A stretch of 6,520 nucleotides of DNA from Halieaceae bacterium. Its GTDB lineage: Bacteria; Pseudomonadota; Gammaproteobacteria; Pseudomonadales; Halieaceae. The stretch's first letter is position 1. Each line of letters opens with the position of its first letter. The translations under genes were made by a program, and so were the position numbers. The DNA lies in NCBI GenBank assembly GCA_003523185.1, contig DPGN01000015.1, positions 1-6,520 of the forward strand, in the 5' to 3' direction. The notes below the pieces were generated by a model. The model did no database searches. It was not told where the DNA came from and saw nothing but the letters and a program-made list of their open reading frames with translations. Positions 1 through 6,457 of this stretch are shown one piece after another.

Positions 1-210
1 CTCGCCTTTGATCGCACGCGTTCTAAAGAGGCTGTTGGCAAGCTCTTCACCGAGTTGGGTCCTAGGTATCAGGAGCGTCCCGGAGGTTATATCCGCATTC
101 TTAAGTGTGGTTACCGTGCCGGTGACAAGGCGCCAATGGCCTACGTCGAGCTTGTCGATCGTCCTGCACCTGAAGTGTATGACGAGGTAGAGGAGATGGA
201 CGACGAGTAA
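1..210 (+). CDS. rplQ: 50S ribosomal protein L17, C-terminal part (5' end outside window)
   Basis: Frame 1 is open from the first base and ends in TAA at 208-210, giving the last 69 residues of L17, a protein of the large ribosomal subunit. The segment LAFDRTRSKEAVGKLF, followed by RPGGYIRILK and then RAGDKAPMAYVEL, is the highly conserved C-terminal half of bacterial L17. The protein ends in a short acidic tail (VYDEVEEMDDE), a lineage-variable extension often seen after the conserved core. L17 is normally the last gene of the alpha operon (rpsM-rpsK-rpsD-rpoA-rplQ), and the strong terminator about 30 bases downstream fits an operon end. The start lies upstream of the window. Identification is very secure; only the upstream operon membership is inferred from family knowledge. 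Confidence 0.97.
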   Translation, partial: LAFDRTRSKEAVGKLFTELGPRYQERPGGYIRILKCGYRAGDKAPMAYVELVDRPAPEVYDEVEEMDDE

Positions 211-240
211 GTCGTTACTCCTTTGGTGAAGCATTAGAAA

Positions 241-266
241 AGCCGCGATTAGTCGCGGCTTTTTTT
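241..266 (+). terminator. Rho-independent terminator after rplQ, possibly bidirectional
   Basis: A perfect 8-bp inverted repeat AGCCGCGA / TCGCGGCT (241-248 and 253-260) with the 4-base loop TTAG is followed by a run of seven T (260-266). It lies 30 bases after the rplQ stop, as expected for the end of a ribosomal protein operon. On the opposite strand the same stem is followed by a shorter T run (complement of AAAA, 238-241), so it may also stop transcription coming from the convergent minus-strand hydrolase gene that ends at 322. Confidence 0.92.
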
Positions 267-321
267 GGACTGCGATTTTGTTTAGTGGTTTTTGTCCACC
301 AGTTTTAGTCGTTTTCGGCGC

Positions 322-2031
322 TTACTCGAATAACGACGCGAAGCGTTGATGGCGCTGCCGGTCACCGCTAGCCTGAATGCGACCGTTGGTTAGCGCCTCC
401 ATCATCGATAATTCATCGGTCAGCACGGCGATGATGGTTTGACGATTGGTAGTCCATTGGCCGGACGTTATCCGTTCTTCGTCGGGCCAACTCACACGCA
501 GAATGTTGTTGATGAGATGGAGGTCGAAGGTGTCGCCATCTGTCAGCGATAGTCGGACGGCAATATCCACATCGTCTGCTTGCTCCGCAATCACCCGATT
601 TCGAAGCCTCGAAAGAAGTTTGCTGTCATCAACCAACCGGAGCGATTCGGTAAGAGGGCCTCTGAGCATTCGATCGAAATCAATGTCGCCGTTCTCCTCT
701 GCAACTAGCCCCAGCAGATAGTTGCGCTGATTGGTGCTGCTGGTGACTTGTGCGAATCGAATTGAGGCTTGTTGTCGAACTTGGCGCGCCTCATCATCAC
801 TCGAGTCGACGAGTAAGAGATAGGTTGCGAGTCGTGCGGCCCATTGGGGATCGCTTGCTGTGGCATCAGCAGCCATCTGTAGGATTTTTTCTCGGCCACC
901 TAAGGCAGGCACGAGGCGTTGCGCCTCGTCGTAAGCGTTGTGTGAGAGATAATCCATCCAGTCGTCGATGAACCCCGCCCGCTTGGTAAAGCGCTGCTGC
1001 ATCATCCACTCCCATCGATGGTAGTAAGGCTGTAACTGCTGGTGCGCAGCAACGGCCGGGGGCAGCTCAATAGTATTCAGCAAATCATCGACCGATCGGT
1101 TGGTTAGGTAAAAGCGGTCAACTTGATCGATTAGAAACTGGATTGTGTCCCGTGTCAGCGTCATTAGCTCGCGGATTTCCGCGTGATCATCAATGATGCT
1201 GCTGTGCCCCGGCACGATTGCGAGCGGGTCTAGATCAATGGTCTTTTGCACCGACGCCATCATTTTGTTCGGATCACGGCCCATCTCAAAGCGTGCTGTT
1301 TCGACAGCGGGGAAGACCCCATGCGGTGGCGCATCTCCGCTGAACAAAATCCGATCCTCCGGCAGCCATACCCATAAGTGCTCAGGCACATCGCCCTCGG
1401 CAGGGAAAATTTCCAAGGAAACGCCGTCTATGGTGACTTTAACTTTGTCAGCGACGTCTATCGTTGGCGGGTAACTCAAGGCATCGTTTCGCTCGAGTCG
1501 CGGGCTTGGGCCAATACCGTTGCCTACCGTACCGTCGAGGCCCTCAGGAATCGGGATTCCCATTTGCATAAAGGCGCGTCGCAGAGTGGCTTTGTGGGTG
1601 ACGCTTTGCCCCATAGCGATCGTTGCCTCCCAGTCAGCGGGCCCATACACGGGTATAGCTGCTGAGGCATCGGTCAGAACCGCTTGAATGCCCCCATAGT
1701 GGTCCATGTGAAGATGGGTATAGATAACCGCGACGATCGGCTTGTTCGTGTATTCACGCAGCAGCTTCATTGCGTTTGCTGTTGGGGTGGGGAACCAGCC
1801 CGCATCTACCACAATGATCCCGGTATCGCCTTCGATAAAACCGAAATTCGAGTAGCCCATGAACTCGGCACCATAAACCCGAGTACCTAATTTCTTCAGC
1901 CCGGGTATCAGTGTCTGTTGATGCGACAATACGTTGGGGTTTACTCGTTGATCGCTTGGTGCAGCGATCAACGGCTGGGCGATCGCACAGGCTGAATAGG
2001 CCCAAATGAGAAGGGGCAACATATAAGACAT
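322..2031 (-). CDS. Exported MBL-fold metallo-hydrolase with alkylsulfatase (SdsA1/YjcS-like) architecture
   Basis: Predicted 569-residue protein. The N-terminus (MSYMLPLLIWAYSACAIA|QP) resembles a Sec signal peptide with AxA-type cleavage near residue 18, so a periplasmic location is likely. Residues about 30-285 form a metallo-beta-lactamase domain with the metal motif THLHMDHYGG (H106, H108, D110, H111), a further candidate ligand E217 in DVPEHLWVW, D233 in FSGD and H276 in VPGHSS. Residues about 288-443 resemble the alkylsulfatase dimerisation domain (TRDTIQFLIDQV, IELPPAVA, ALGGREKIL, DPQWAARLATYLL, NQRNYLLG). Residues about 453-569 resemble the SCP2-like C-terminal domain (ALTNGRIQASGD). 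Family members hydrolyse alkyl sulfates such as SDS. Here the second-shell motifs differ: an expected Glu ligand aligns with D233, and HHW aligns with GHS, so the substrate is uncertain. Start choice: ATG at 2031 has the Shine-Dalgarno AGAGG 7 bases upstream; the in-frame TTG at 2097 has none. The gene is 102 bases downstream of uvrA on the same strand. The protein is shorter than SdsA1 (about 658 residues, from memory). Confidence 0.85.
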   Translation of the reverse strand: MSYMLPLLIWAYSACAIAQPLIAAPSDQRVNPNVLSHQQTLIPGLKKLGTRVYGAEFMGYSNFGFIEGDTGIIVVDAGWFPTPTANAMKLLREYTNKPIVAVIYTHLHMDHYGGIQAVLTDASAAIPVYGPADWEATIAMGQSVTHKATLRRAFMQMGIPIPEGLDGTVGNGIGPSPRLERNDALSYPPTIDVADKVKVTIDGVSLEIFPAEGDVPEHLWVWLPEDRILFSGDAPPHGVFPAVETARFEMGRDPNKMMASVQKTIDLDPLAIVPGHSSIIDDHAEIRELMTLTRDTIQFLIDQVDRFYLTNRSVDDLLNTIELPPAVAAHQQLQPYYHRWEWMMQQRFTKRAGFIDDWMDYLSHNAYDEAQRLVPALGGREKILQMAADATASDPQWAARLATYLLLVDSSDDEARQVRQQASIRFAQVTSSTNQRNYLLGLVAEENGDIDFDRMLRGPLTESLRLVDDSKLLSRLRNRVIAEQADDVDIAVRLSLTDGDTFDLHLINNILRVSWPDEERITSGQWTTNRQTIIAVLTDELSMMEALTNGRIQASGDRQRHQRFASLFE

Positions 2032-2133
2032 CGGTACGCCTCTGACTTTATTTTTCTTCTTACTTGTAAGCCTTCCAGTGTACGGCAACTGAGTCAATAT
2101 CGGCTTTAAAATATAAACTGTGACACAGACTTG
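2032..2133 (-). other. uvrA-hydrolase intergenic gap with an 11-bp palindrome
   Basis: This 102-base gap is AT-richer than its surroundings. Just after the uvrA stop it carries the perfect odd palindrome CTGTG-A-CACAG (2118-2128, plus-strand reading), followed on the minus strand by TTTATATTTTAAA. The stem is too short, with a one-base centre, to be a good terminator, so it may instead be an operator or chance. A TTGACT on the minus strand (2092-2097) resembles a -35 box but has no good -10 at the right distance. Whether the hydrolase is co-transcribed with uvrA or has its own promoter cannot be decided from this. Confidence 0.35.
2039..2043 (-). promoter_or_regulatory. Ribosome binding site deciding the hydrolase start
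   Basis: On the minus strand AGAGG lies 7 bases before the ATG at 2031. This favours that ATG over the upstream in-frame TTG at 2097, whose preceding bases (AAAGCCGATA) offer no convincing Shine-Dalgarno. Starting at the ATG also places the hydrophobic signal-like segment directly at the N-terminus. Confidence 0.65.
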
Positions 2134-4953
2134 TTATAGCAAGGGCGTAAGAAACCTGCCTGTATGAGATGACGGATTTTTAGCAACGTCCTCCGGTGTC
2201 CCGGTCGCAATGATTTGACCGCCGCCAGAGCCCCCCTCGGGACCCAAGTCGACAATCCAGTCAGCCGTCTTTATTACATCAAGATTGTGCTCGATGATCA
2301 CCACGGTGTTGCCCCCGTCGCGCAATCGGTGCAAGACCTCGAGCAGCTGCCGAATATCCTCGAAATGAAGTCCCGTGGTTGGCTCATCCAAGATGTACAA
2401 GGTGCTGCCAGTATCCCGCTTTGATAGCTCCCGCGAGAGTTTGACGCGCTGAGCTTCACCGCCCGAGAGCGTTGTTGCTGCCTGACCAAGCCGCACGTAT
2501 GTGAGGCCAACATCCATAAGGGTTTGGAGCTTTCGGTGAATCGACGGTACAGGTTCAAAGAACTCGAGCGCGTCTTCCACTGTCATATCGAGTACTTCGG
2601 CGATGTTTTTGCCTTTGTATTTAATCTCCAGCGTTTCGCGGTTGTAGCGTTTGCCTTTGCAGACATCGCAGGGTACGTAAATGTCAGGTAGGAAATGCAT
2701 TTCAACTTTGGTGACGCCATCACCTTGGCATGCTTCGCAACGGCCACCGCGCACATTGAAACTGAAGCGACCGGGCTTGTAACCGCGAGAGCGGGCTTCT
2801 TGCGTGCCTGCAAACAGCTCTCTGACGGGGGTGAAAATGCCGGTGTAGGTTGCCGGGTTTGAGCGTGGTGTTCGACCGATCGGCGACTGGTCAATATCGA
2901 TGCATTTGTCGAAGTGATCGAGGCCTTGGCAGTCTGTATGCGCCGCGGCGCGCAGGGTGGTGGCTCCATTCAGTGCCGTCGCCGCCAGTGGATAGAGCGT
3001 GCCGTTTATGAGAGTCGATTTACCCGAGCCTGATACACCGGTTACGCAGGTAAGCAGACCTACGGGGAGGTCGAGTTTAACGTTTTGCAGGTTGTTACCC
3101 GAGGCTCCCTCGATGACTAACTGTTTTTTGGGATTCGATTTGCCCCGCTTTTTAGGGACGGCAATGGTCTTTCGGCCTGACAGGTAGTCACCTGTTAATG
3201 ATGCCTCTGACTCCATGATGACTTGCATGGGTCCCTCGGCAACGACGGTACCTCCATGGACGCCCGCACCGGGTCCTATATCAATCACATGATCGGCCGT
3301 GCGAATCGCGTCTTCGTCGTGCTCCACGACCAGAACGGTATTACCAATATCGCGAAGGTGTGTGAGGGTGCGAAGTAAGCGCTCATTGTCACGTTGATGG
3401 AGGCCGATCGATGGCTCATCGAGGATGTACATGACACCGACAAGACCTGCACCGATTTGCGAGGCCAAACGGATGCGCTGTGCTTCGCCGCCAGACAAGG
3501 TTTCAGCGCTGCGGTTCAGTGTGAGGTAGTTCAGTCCCACATCGACCAGGAAACGATATCTAGCACGGAGCTCCTTGAGTATTTTGTCAGCGATTTCGCC
3601 CTGGCGACCTTCCATTTCGAGCGATTCAAAGTAGTCATGTGCCTCACCCACGGGTAATTGCGTAATGCTCGGAAGCGTTTTTCCATCGACGTAAACACTG
3701 CGTGCGTCTGCGCATAAACGCGTTCCGCCGCAACTATGGCAAGGTGCGGTGGAGACGTATTTTGAGAGCTCCTCGCGGACGCCGGATGACTCGGTATCGC
3801 GATACCGCCGTTCCATATTGGGGAGAATGCCCTCAAAGGCATGGCGACGTTTGAAGACACTGCCACGATCGTTGATGTAGGCGAACTCCAGTTCCTCGCC
3901 ACCACTACCATGCAAAAGGATAGCTTTGTGTTCTGGATCTAGATCCTCATAAGGCTTATCGATATCGAAGCCGTAATGCTTGGCCAGCGACGTCAGTAAG
4001 TGAAAGTAGTAAACATTGCGCCGATCCCAGCCGCGAATCGCACCGGCGGCGAGACTTGCCTCAGGGTGAGCGACGATGCGCGCCTCATCGAAATATTGTG
4101 TCACGCCTAGGCCATCACAACTGTCGCAGGCCCCAGCGGGGTTGTTGAACGAAAAGAGTTTGGGCTCCAGTTCGTCAATGGAGTGACCGCATTGAGGACA
4201 GGCATATCGCGCCGAGAACAAGGTCTCCTGTCCATCGCCATCCATGGGGCAGACGCTGGCCAGGCCATCAGTAAGTTCGAGTGCTGTCTCGAACGATTCG
4301 GCGAGTCTCAGCGCAAGATCATCACGTACCTTGAAGCGATCGACGACCACATCGATGCGGTGTTTTTTCTTCTTATCGAGCTCGGGAACGTCGTCGAGAT
4401 CACAGACAATACCGTCGACCCGAACACGGATAAAACCAGCAGCTCTGGCCCGCTCAAACACATGTAAGTGCTCACCTTTCCGATCTCTCACGAGGGGCGC
4501 CAATAGCATCAGTCGCTCGCCCTCGGGCATGGCCATCACCGTATCAACCATTTGGCTGACAGTTTGGGCTTTCAGCGTGATGTTGTGGGTTGGACAGCGT
4601 GGATCGCCAACGCGTGCGAATAGTAGACGCAGGTAGTCGTAGATTTCTGTAATGGTGCCGACGGTTGATCTTGGGTTGTGCGAGGTCGACTTTTGCTCGA
4701 TCGAAATCGCTGGGGATAAACCTTCGATATGATCGATGTCCGGCTTCTCCATCATGGACAAGAATTGGCGAGCGTAGGTCGATAGTGATTCGACGTAGCG
4801 TCTTTGACCCTCGGCGTAGAGCGTATCGAACGCCAGCGAGGATTTACCTGATCCAGAGAGGCCTGTAATGACAACCAGCTTGTCGCGAGGTATGTCGAGA
4901 TCAATATTTTTGAGGTTGTGCGTGCGAGCGCCGCGTACCTGAATGGTATCCAT
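2134..4953 (-). CDS. uvrA: Excinuclease ABC subunit A (UvrA), full length
   Basis: Complete 939-residue UvrA, essentially the E. coli length (940). UvrA is the cytoplasmic damage-recognition ATPase of nucleotide excision repair; it dimerises, scans DNA with UvrB and loads UvrB at lesions. It contains two ABC ATPase modules: Walker A GLSGSGKS (31-38) with signature LSGGEAQR (486-493) and Walker B YILDEPS (509-515); then Walker A GVSGSGKS (639-646) with signature LSGGEAQR (829-836) and Walker B YILDEPT (853-859). Two CxxC...CxxC zinc modules are intact: C252/C255/C276/C279 and C739/C742/C762/C765. The UvrB-binding and insertion regions (about 115-400) look complete. The ATG at 4953 begins the canonical MDTIQVRGARTHNLKN. 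No clear Shine-Dalgarno precedes it (ATTCTGCAGT). A perfect TATAAT lies about 46 bases upstream, suggesting a short leader. The transporter is divergent; the hydrolase follows on the same strand. No LexA box was recognised. Confidence 0.98.
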   Translation of the reverse strand: MDTIQVRGARTHNLKNIDLDIPRDKLVVITGLSGSGKSSLAFDTLYAEGQRRYVESLSTYARQFLSMMEKPDIDHIEGLSPAISIEQKSTSHNPRSTVGTITEIYDYLRLLFARVGDPRCPTHNITLKAQTVSQMVDTVMAMPEGERLMLLAPLVRDRKGEHLHVFERARAAGFIRVRVDGIVCDLDDVPELDKKKKHRIDVVVDRFKVRDDLALRLAESFETALELTDGLASVCPMDGDGQETLFSARYACPQCGHSIDELEPKLFSFNNPAGACDSCDGLGVTQYFDEARIVAHPEASLAAGAIRGWDRRNVYYFHLLTSLAKHYGFDIDKPYEDLDPEHKAILLHGSGGEELEFAYINDRGSVFKRRHAFEGILPNMERRYRDTESSGVREELSKYVSTAPCHSCGGTRLCADARSVYVDGKTLPSITQLPVGEAHDYFESLEMEGRQGEIADKILKELRARYRFLVDVGLNYLTLNRSAETLSGGEAQRIRLASQIGAGLVGVMYILDEPSIGLHQRDNERLLRTLTHLRDIGNTVLVVEHDEDAIRTADHVIDIGPGAGVHGGTVVAEGPMQVIMESEASLTGDYLSGRKTIAVPKKRGKSNPKKQLVIEGASGNNLQNVKLDLPVGLLTCVTGVSGSGKSTLINGTLYPLAATALNGATTLRAAAHTDCQGLDHFDKCIDIDQSPIGRTPRSNPATYTGIFTPVRELFAGTQEARSRGYKPGRFSFNVRGGRCEACQGDGVTKVEMHFLPDIYVPCDVCKGKRYNRETLEIKYKGKNIAEVLDMTVEDALEFFEPVPSIHRKLQTLMDVGLTYVRLGQAATTLSGGEAQRVKLSRELSKRDTGSTLYILDEPTTGLHFEDIRQLLEVLHRLRDGGNTVVIIEHNLDVIKTADWIVDLGPEGGSGGGQIIATGTPEDVAKNPSSHTGRFLTPLL

Positions 4954-5083
4954 ACTGCAGAATCTGTATCCGTGGAATAGTAGAAAGCCAAAGCACCAGA
5001 TTATACGCCGATACCTCGTCCATAGACTGCGATCGCCGAGATTTGTCGCGATCGTGATAACCTACGCTTTTCCCCCAGGGTCG
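4954..5083. promoter_or_regulatory. Divergent uvrA / MFS promoter region
   Basis: This 130-base region separates two divergently transcribed genes, so it must drive both or sit within longer transcripts. It holds the TATAAT facing uvrA and two copies of GCGATCG at 5029-5035 and 5048-5054, spaced 19 bases start to start. I see no confident -35/-10 pair for the transporter; TTGTCG at 5044 lacks a matching -10. No CTG-N10-CAG LexA site was found. Confidence 0.5.
5000..5005 (-). promoter_or_regulatory. Probable uvrA -10 box
   Basis: The minus strand reads TATAAT exactly at this position, 46 bases before the uvrA ATG, which would give a transcript start near 4993 and a leader of about 40 bases. 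The -35 region at 17-bp spacing (AGTCTA) is poor, so the promoter may depend on an activator or be weak. This rests on the perfect -10 hexamer and position only. Confidence 0.5.
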
Positions 5084-6286
5084 ATGTACGTGACGTCCTT
5101 TACCTCAAGCGAAACCCGCGCGGTCTCCATGCTCGCCACACTCTACGTAGTGCGCATGTTGGGTCTGTTTATGGTGTTGCCGCTGATTGCCATTTACAGC
5201 GGCGATATGACTGGTGCTACACCTTTCTTACTAGGGCTGGCGGTGGGTGCCTATGGGCTGACCCAAGCAACCTTACAAATACCCATGGGATGGCTATCAG
5301 ATCGAATCGATCGTCGCTGGGTCATCGTTTTCGGGCTTTGCCTGCTACTGGCGGGGAGTATGGTTGCCGCTTACTCGACCTCGATCTGGGGCGTGATTGC
5401 GGGGCGATTTCTGCAGGGAGCGGGTGCTATTGCCTCAGCCACGATGGCGCTGGTTGCTGATTACACGCGGGTTGAGCAACGGGCAAAGGCAAGTGCCATT
5501 ATTGGTGGCAGCATTGCGATTGCCTTTGGCCTTGCGCTGGTGCTGGGACCCACCTTCGCCAATTTTGGTGGTTTGCAGGCGGTCTTCGCGGTCACGGCGC
5601 TGTTGGCACTGGCTGGGATACTGGTTGTGGGGTTGTTACCGAAGCCCGATCGTCAGGCGGCCAAAGCACGTGATGAAGCCGCTGGATTTCATGGCTCTCG
5701 TCTGACGGAGGTGTTGTCGATCAAGTCGCTGAATACCATGTACGTCAGTATTTTCTTTCTACACTTCTTATTGATGGCGGTGTTCGTTGTCGTACCGTCT
5801 GGGCTTGAAGCGGAAGCTGGCATTGCGCGCGAGCGTCACGCGTTGGCCTACCTAGGAGCACTGGTCTTGTCAGTGCCGGGCATCTATTTTCTAGTGCAGG
5901 GGCGGCGATACCTGAGTGCACCCACCAGCACGTTGCTCCTTTGTCTGTTTGTGTTGCTCTCAGGATTGGTCGCCATGTCACTGGGTGGTTTTATTGGGAC
6001 ACTTCTGGGGCTGCTGCTTTTCTTTACGGGCTTTACGGCATTGGAAGCGATGTTGCCCTCGCTAGCTTCCATTTATGCGCCAGCCGCATCACGAGGCACC
6101 GCAATGGGCGTTTTTGCCTCCTCCCAATTCATCGGTGTCTTTTTTGGCGGCATGCTCGGTGGCGTGTTGCTGGATCAAGCCGGTGTGATGGGGGTCTGGC
6201 TGGGTATGTCGGCACTGACGTTGGTGTGGGCGACGGTACTAGGGGTGTCGCATTTGGCGTCACCCGACAGCGTTAAAGTCGCATAA
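5084..6286 (+). CDS. MFS transporter, YajR-like, 12 transmembrane helices
   Basis: Predicted 400-residue inner-membrane carrier of the major facilitator superfamily. Hydrophobic stretches fit twelve helices (roughly 19-38, 46-68, 79-98, 101-126, 136-158, 164-185, 217-238, 253-272, 280-297, 302-323, 338-362, 368-390), with a charged central loop at 186-215. Motif A is present as GWLSDRIDRR (69-78), with D76 where Gly is usual; motif B is RFLQG (108-112); a motif-C-like GP occurs at 155-156. The segments VADYTRVEQRAKA and RGTAMGVFASSQF resemble E. coli YajR, a proton-coupled carrier of unknown substrate, but the C-terminal cytoplasmic YAM domain of YajR is absent. The ATG at 5084 has AGGG only 3 bases upstream; GTG at 5090 or ATG at 5129 are alternative starts. 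An in-frame ATG at 4943 overlaps uvrA and adds a non-MFS arginine-rich stretch, so it is unlikely. From memory, an MFS gene sits between uvrA and ssb in Pseudomonas too. Substrate unknown. Confidence 0.9.
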   Translation: MYVTSFTSSETRAVSMLATLYVVRMLGLFMVLPLIAIYSGDMTGATPFLLGLAVGAYGLTQATLQIPMGWLSDRIDRRWVIVFGLCLLLAGSMVAAYSTSIWGVIAGRFLQGAGAIASATMALVADYTRVEQRAKASAIIGGSIAIAFGLALVLGPTFANFGGLQAVFAVTALLALAGILVVGLLPKPDRQAAKARDEAAGFHGSRLTEVLSIKSLNTMYVSIFFLHFLLMAVFVVVPSGLEAEAGIARERHALAYLGALVLSVPGIYFLVQGRRYLSAPTSTLLLCLFVLLSGLVAMSLGGFIGTLLGLLLFFTGFTALEAMLPSLASIYAPAASRGTAMGVFASSQFIGVFFGGMLGGVLLDQAGVMGVWLGMSALTLVWATVLGVSHLASPDSVKVA

Positions 6287-6302
6287 AGAGCACAATGGAT
6301 CT

Positions 6303-6320
6303 CCCCGTAATCGAGCGGGG
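6303..6320 (+). terminator. Weak hairpin after the MFS gene
   Basis: The inverted repeat CCCCG (6303-6307) and CGGGG (6316-6320) with an 8-base loop lies 16 bases after the transporter stop. It is followed by TTGGTATAGT rather than a T run, so it would be a poor intrinsic terminator. It could slow or partly end transcription, or be incidental. Confidence 0.3.
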
Positions 6321-6321
6321 T

Positions 6322-6330
6322 TGGTATAGT
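6322..6330 (+). promoter_or_regulatory. ssb: Possible extended -10 promoter for ssb
   Basis: TGGTATAGT matches the extended -10 pattern TGn-TATAAT with one mismatch. It would start transcription near 6337, leaving a leader of about 120 bases before ssb. There is no -35 box at 17 bases (TCCCCG), which extended -10 promoters can tolerate. This is a sequence match only. Confidence 0.3.
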
Positions 6331-6445
6331 GGCTTAACGTGAACAAAGACCTCAATCGCGACACAAAATCATCGATCGATGTGACTGATTAATTGTTTGG
6401 TGCTGCGTTAGGCGACAAAGCCGAGAAGGCTGAGAAAGGTGAGAC

Positions 6446-6450
6446 AGGAG
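6446..6450 (+). promoter_or_regulatory. ssb: ssb ribosome binding site
   Basis: AGGAG lies 7 bases before the ATG at 6458, ideal spacing, and fixes the ssb start. Confidence 0.85.
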
Positions 6451-6457
6451 AAAGAGC

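Larger units (their letters stand above)
6287..6457 (+). other. ssb upstream/leader region
   Basis: This 171-base non-coding region carries the weak GC hairpin, the possible extended -10, a perfect 12-bp palindrome CATCGATCGATG (6370-6381), and a purine-rich stretch (6421-6456) ending in the ssb Shine-Dalgarno. No LexA operator of the CTG-N10-CAG form was found; the nearest match is CTG-N10-CAA starting in GCTGCGTTAGG near 6403. No small gene is supported here. Confidence 0.5.

Noticed and set aside
284..303. Second hairpin (GTGG...CCAC) between rplQ and the hydrolase
   Set aside because: The stem is only four base pairs with no T run after it; the 241-266 terminator already explains the region.
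2032..2097. TTG at 2097 as the hydrolase start, adding 22 residues
   Set aside because: No ribosome binding site precedes it, while the ATG at 2031 has AGAGG at good spacing. The basic stretch it adds (SKKKNKVRG) could serve as a signal-peptide n-region, so it is not fully excluded.
2446..2969. Long open frames opposite or out of frame within uvrA and the hydrolase
   Set aside because: They are shadows of strongly conserved coding sequence; their translations show no domain and they lack ribosome binding sites.
4939..4970. LexA box at the uvrA start (CTG...CAG pieces around CATACTGCAGAATCTGTATC)
   Set aside because: The CTG and CAG elements are not at the required 10-base spacing, and the two apparent inverted repeats have different centres.
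4943..5083. In-frame ATG at 4943 extending the transporter by 47 residues over the uvrA start
   Set aside because: The extension is rich in Arg/Lys/Pro, does not look like an MFS N-terminus, has no Shine-Dalgarno, and overlaps the uvrA start and its likely promoter.
6295..6342. 15-codon ORF (MDLPVIERGWYSGLT) upstream of ssb as a leader peptide
   Set aside because: It lacks a clear ribosome binding site, overlaps the GC hairpin and the possible ssb -10, and has no recognisable feature.
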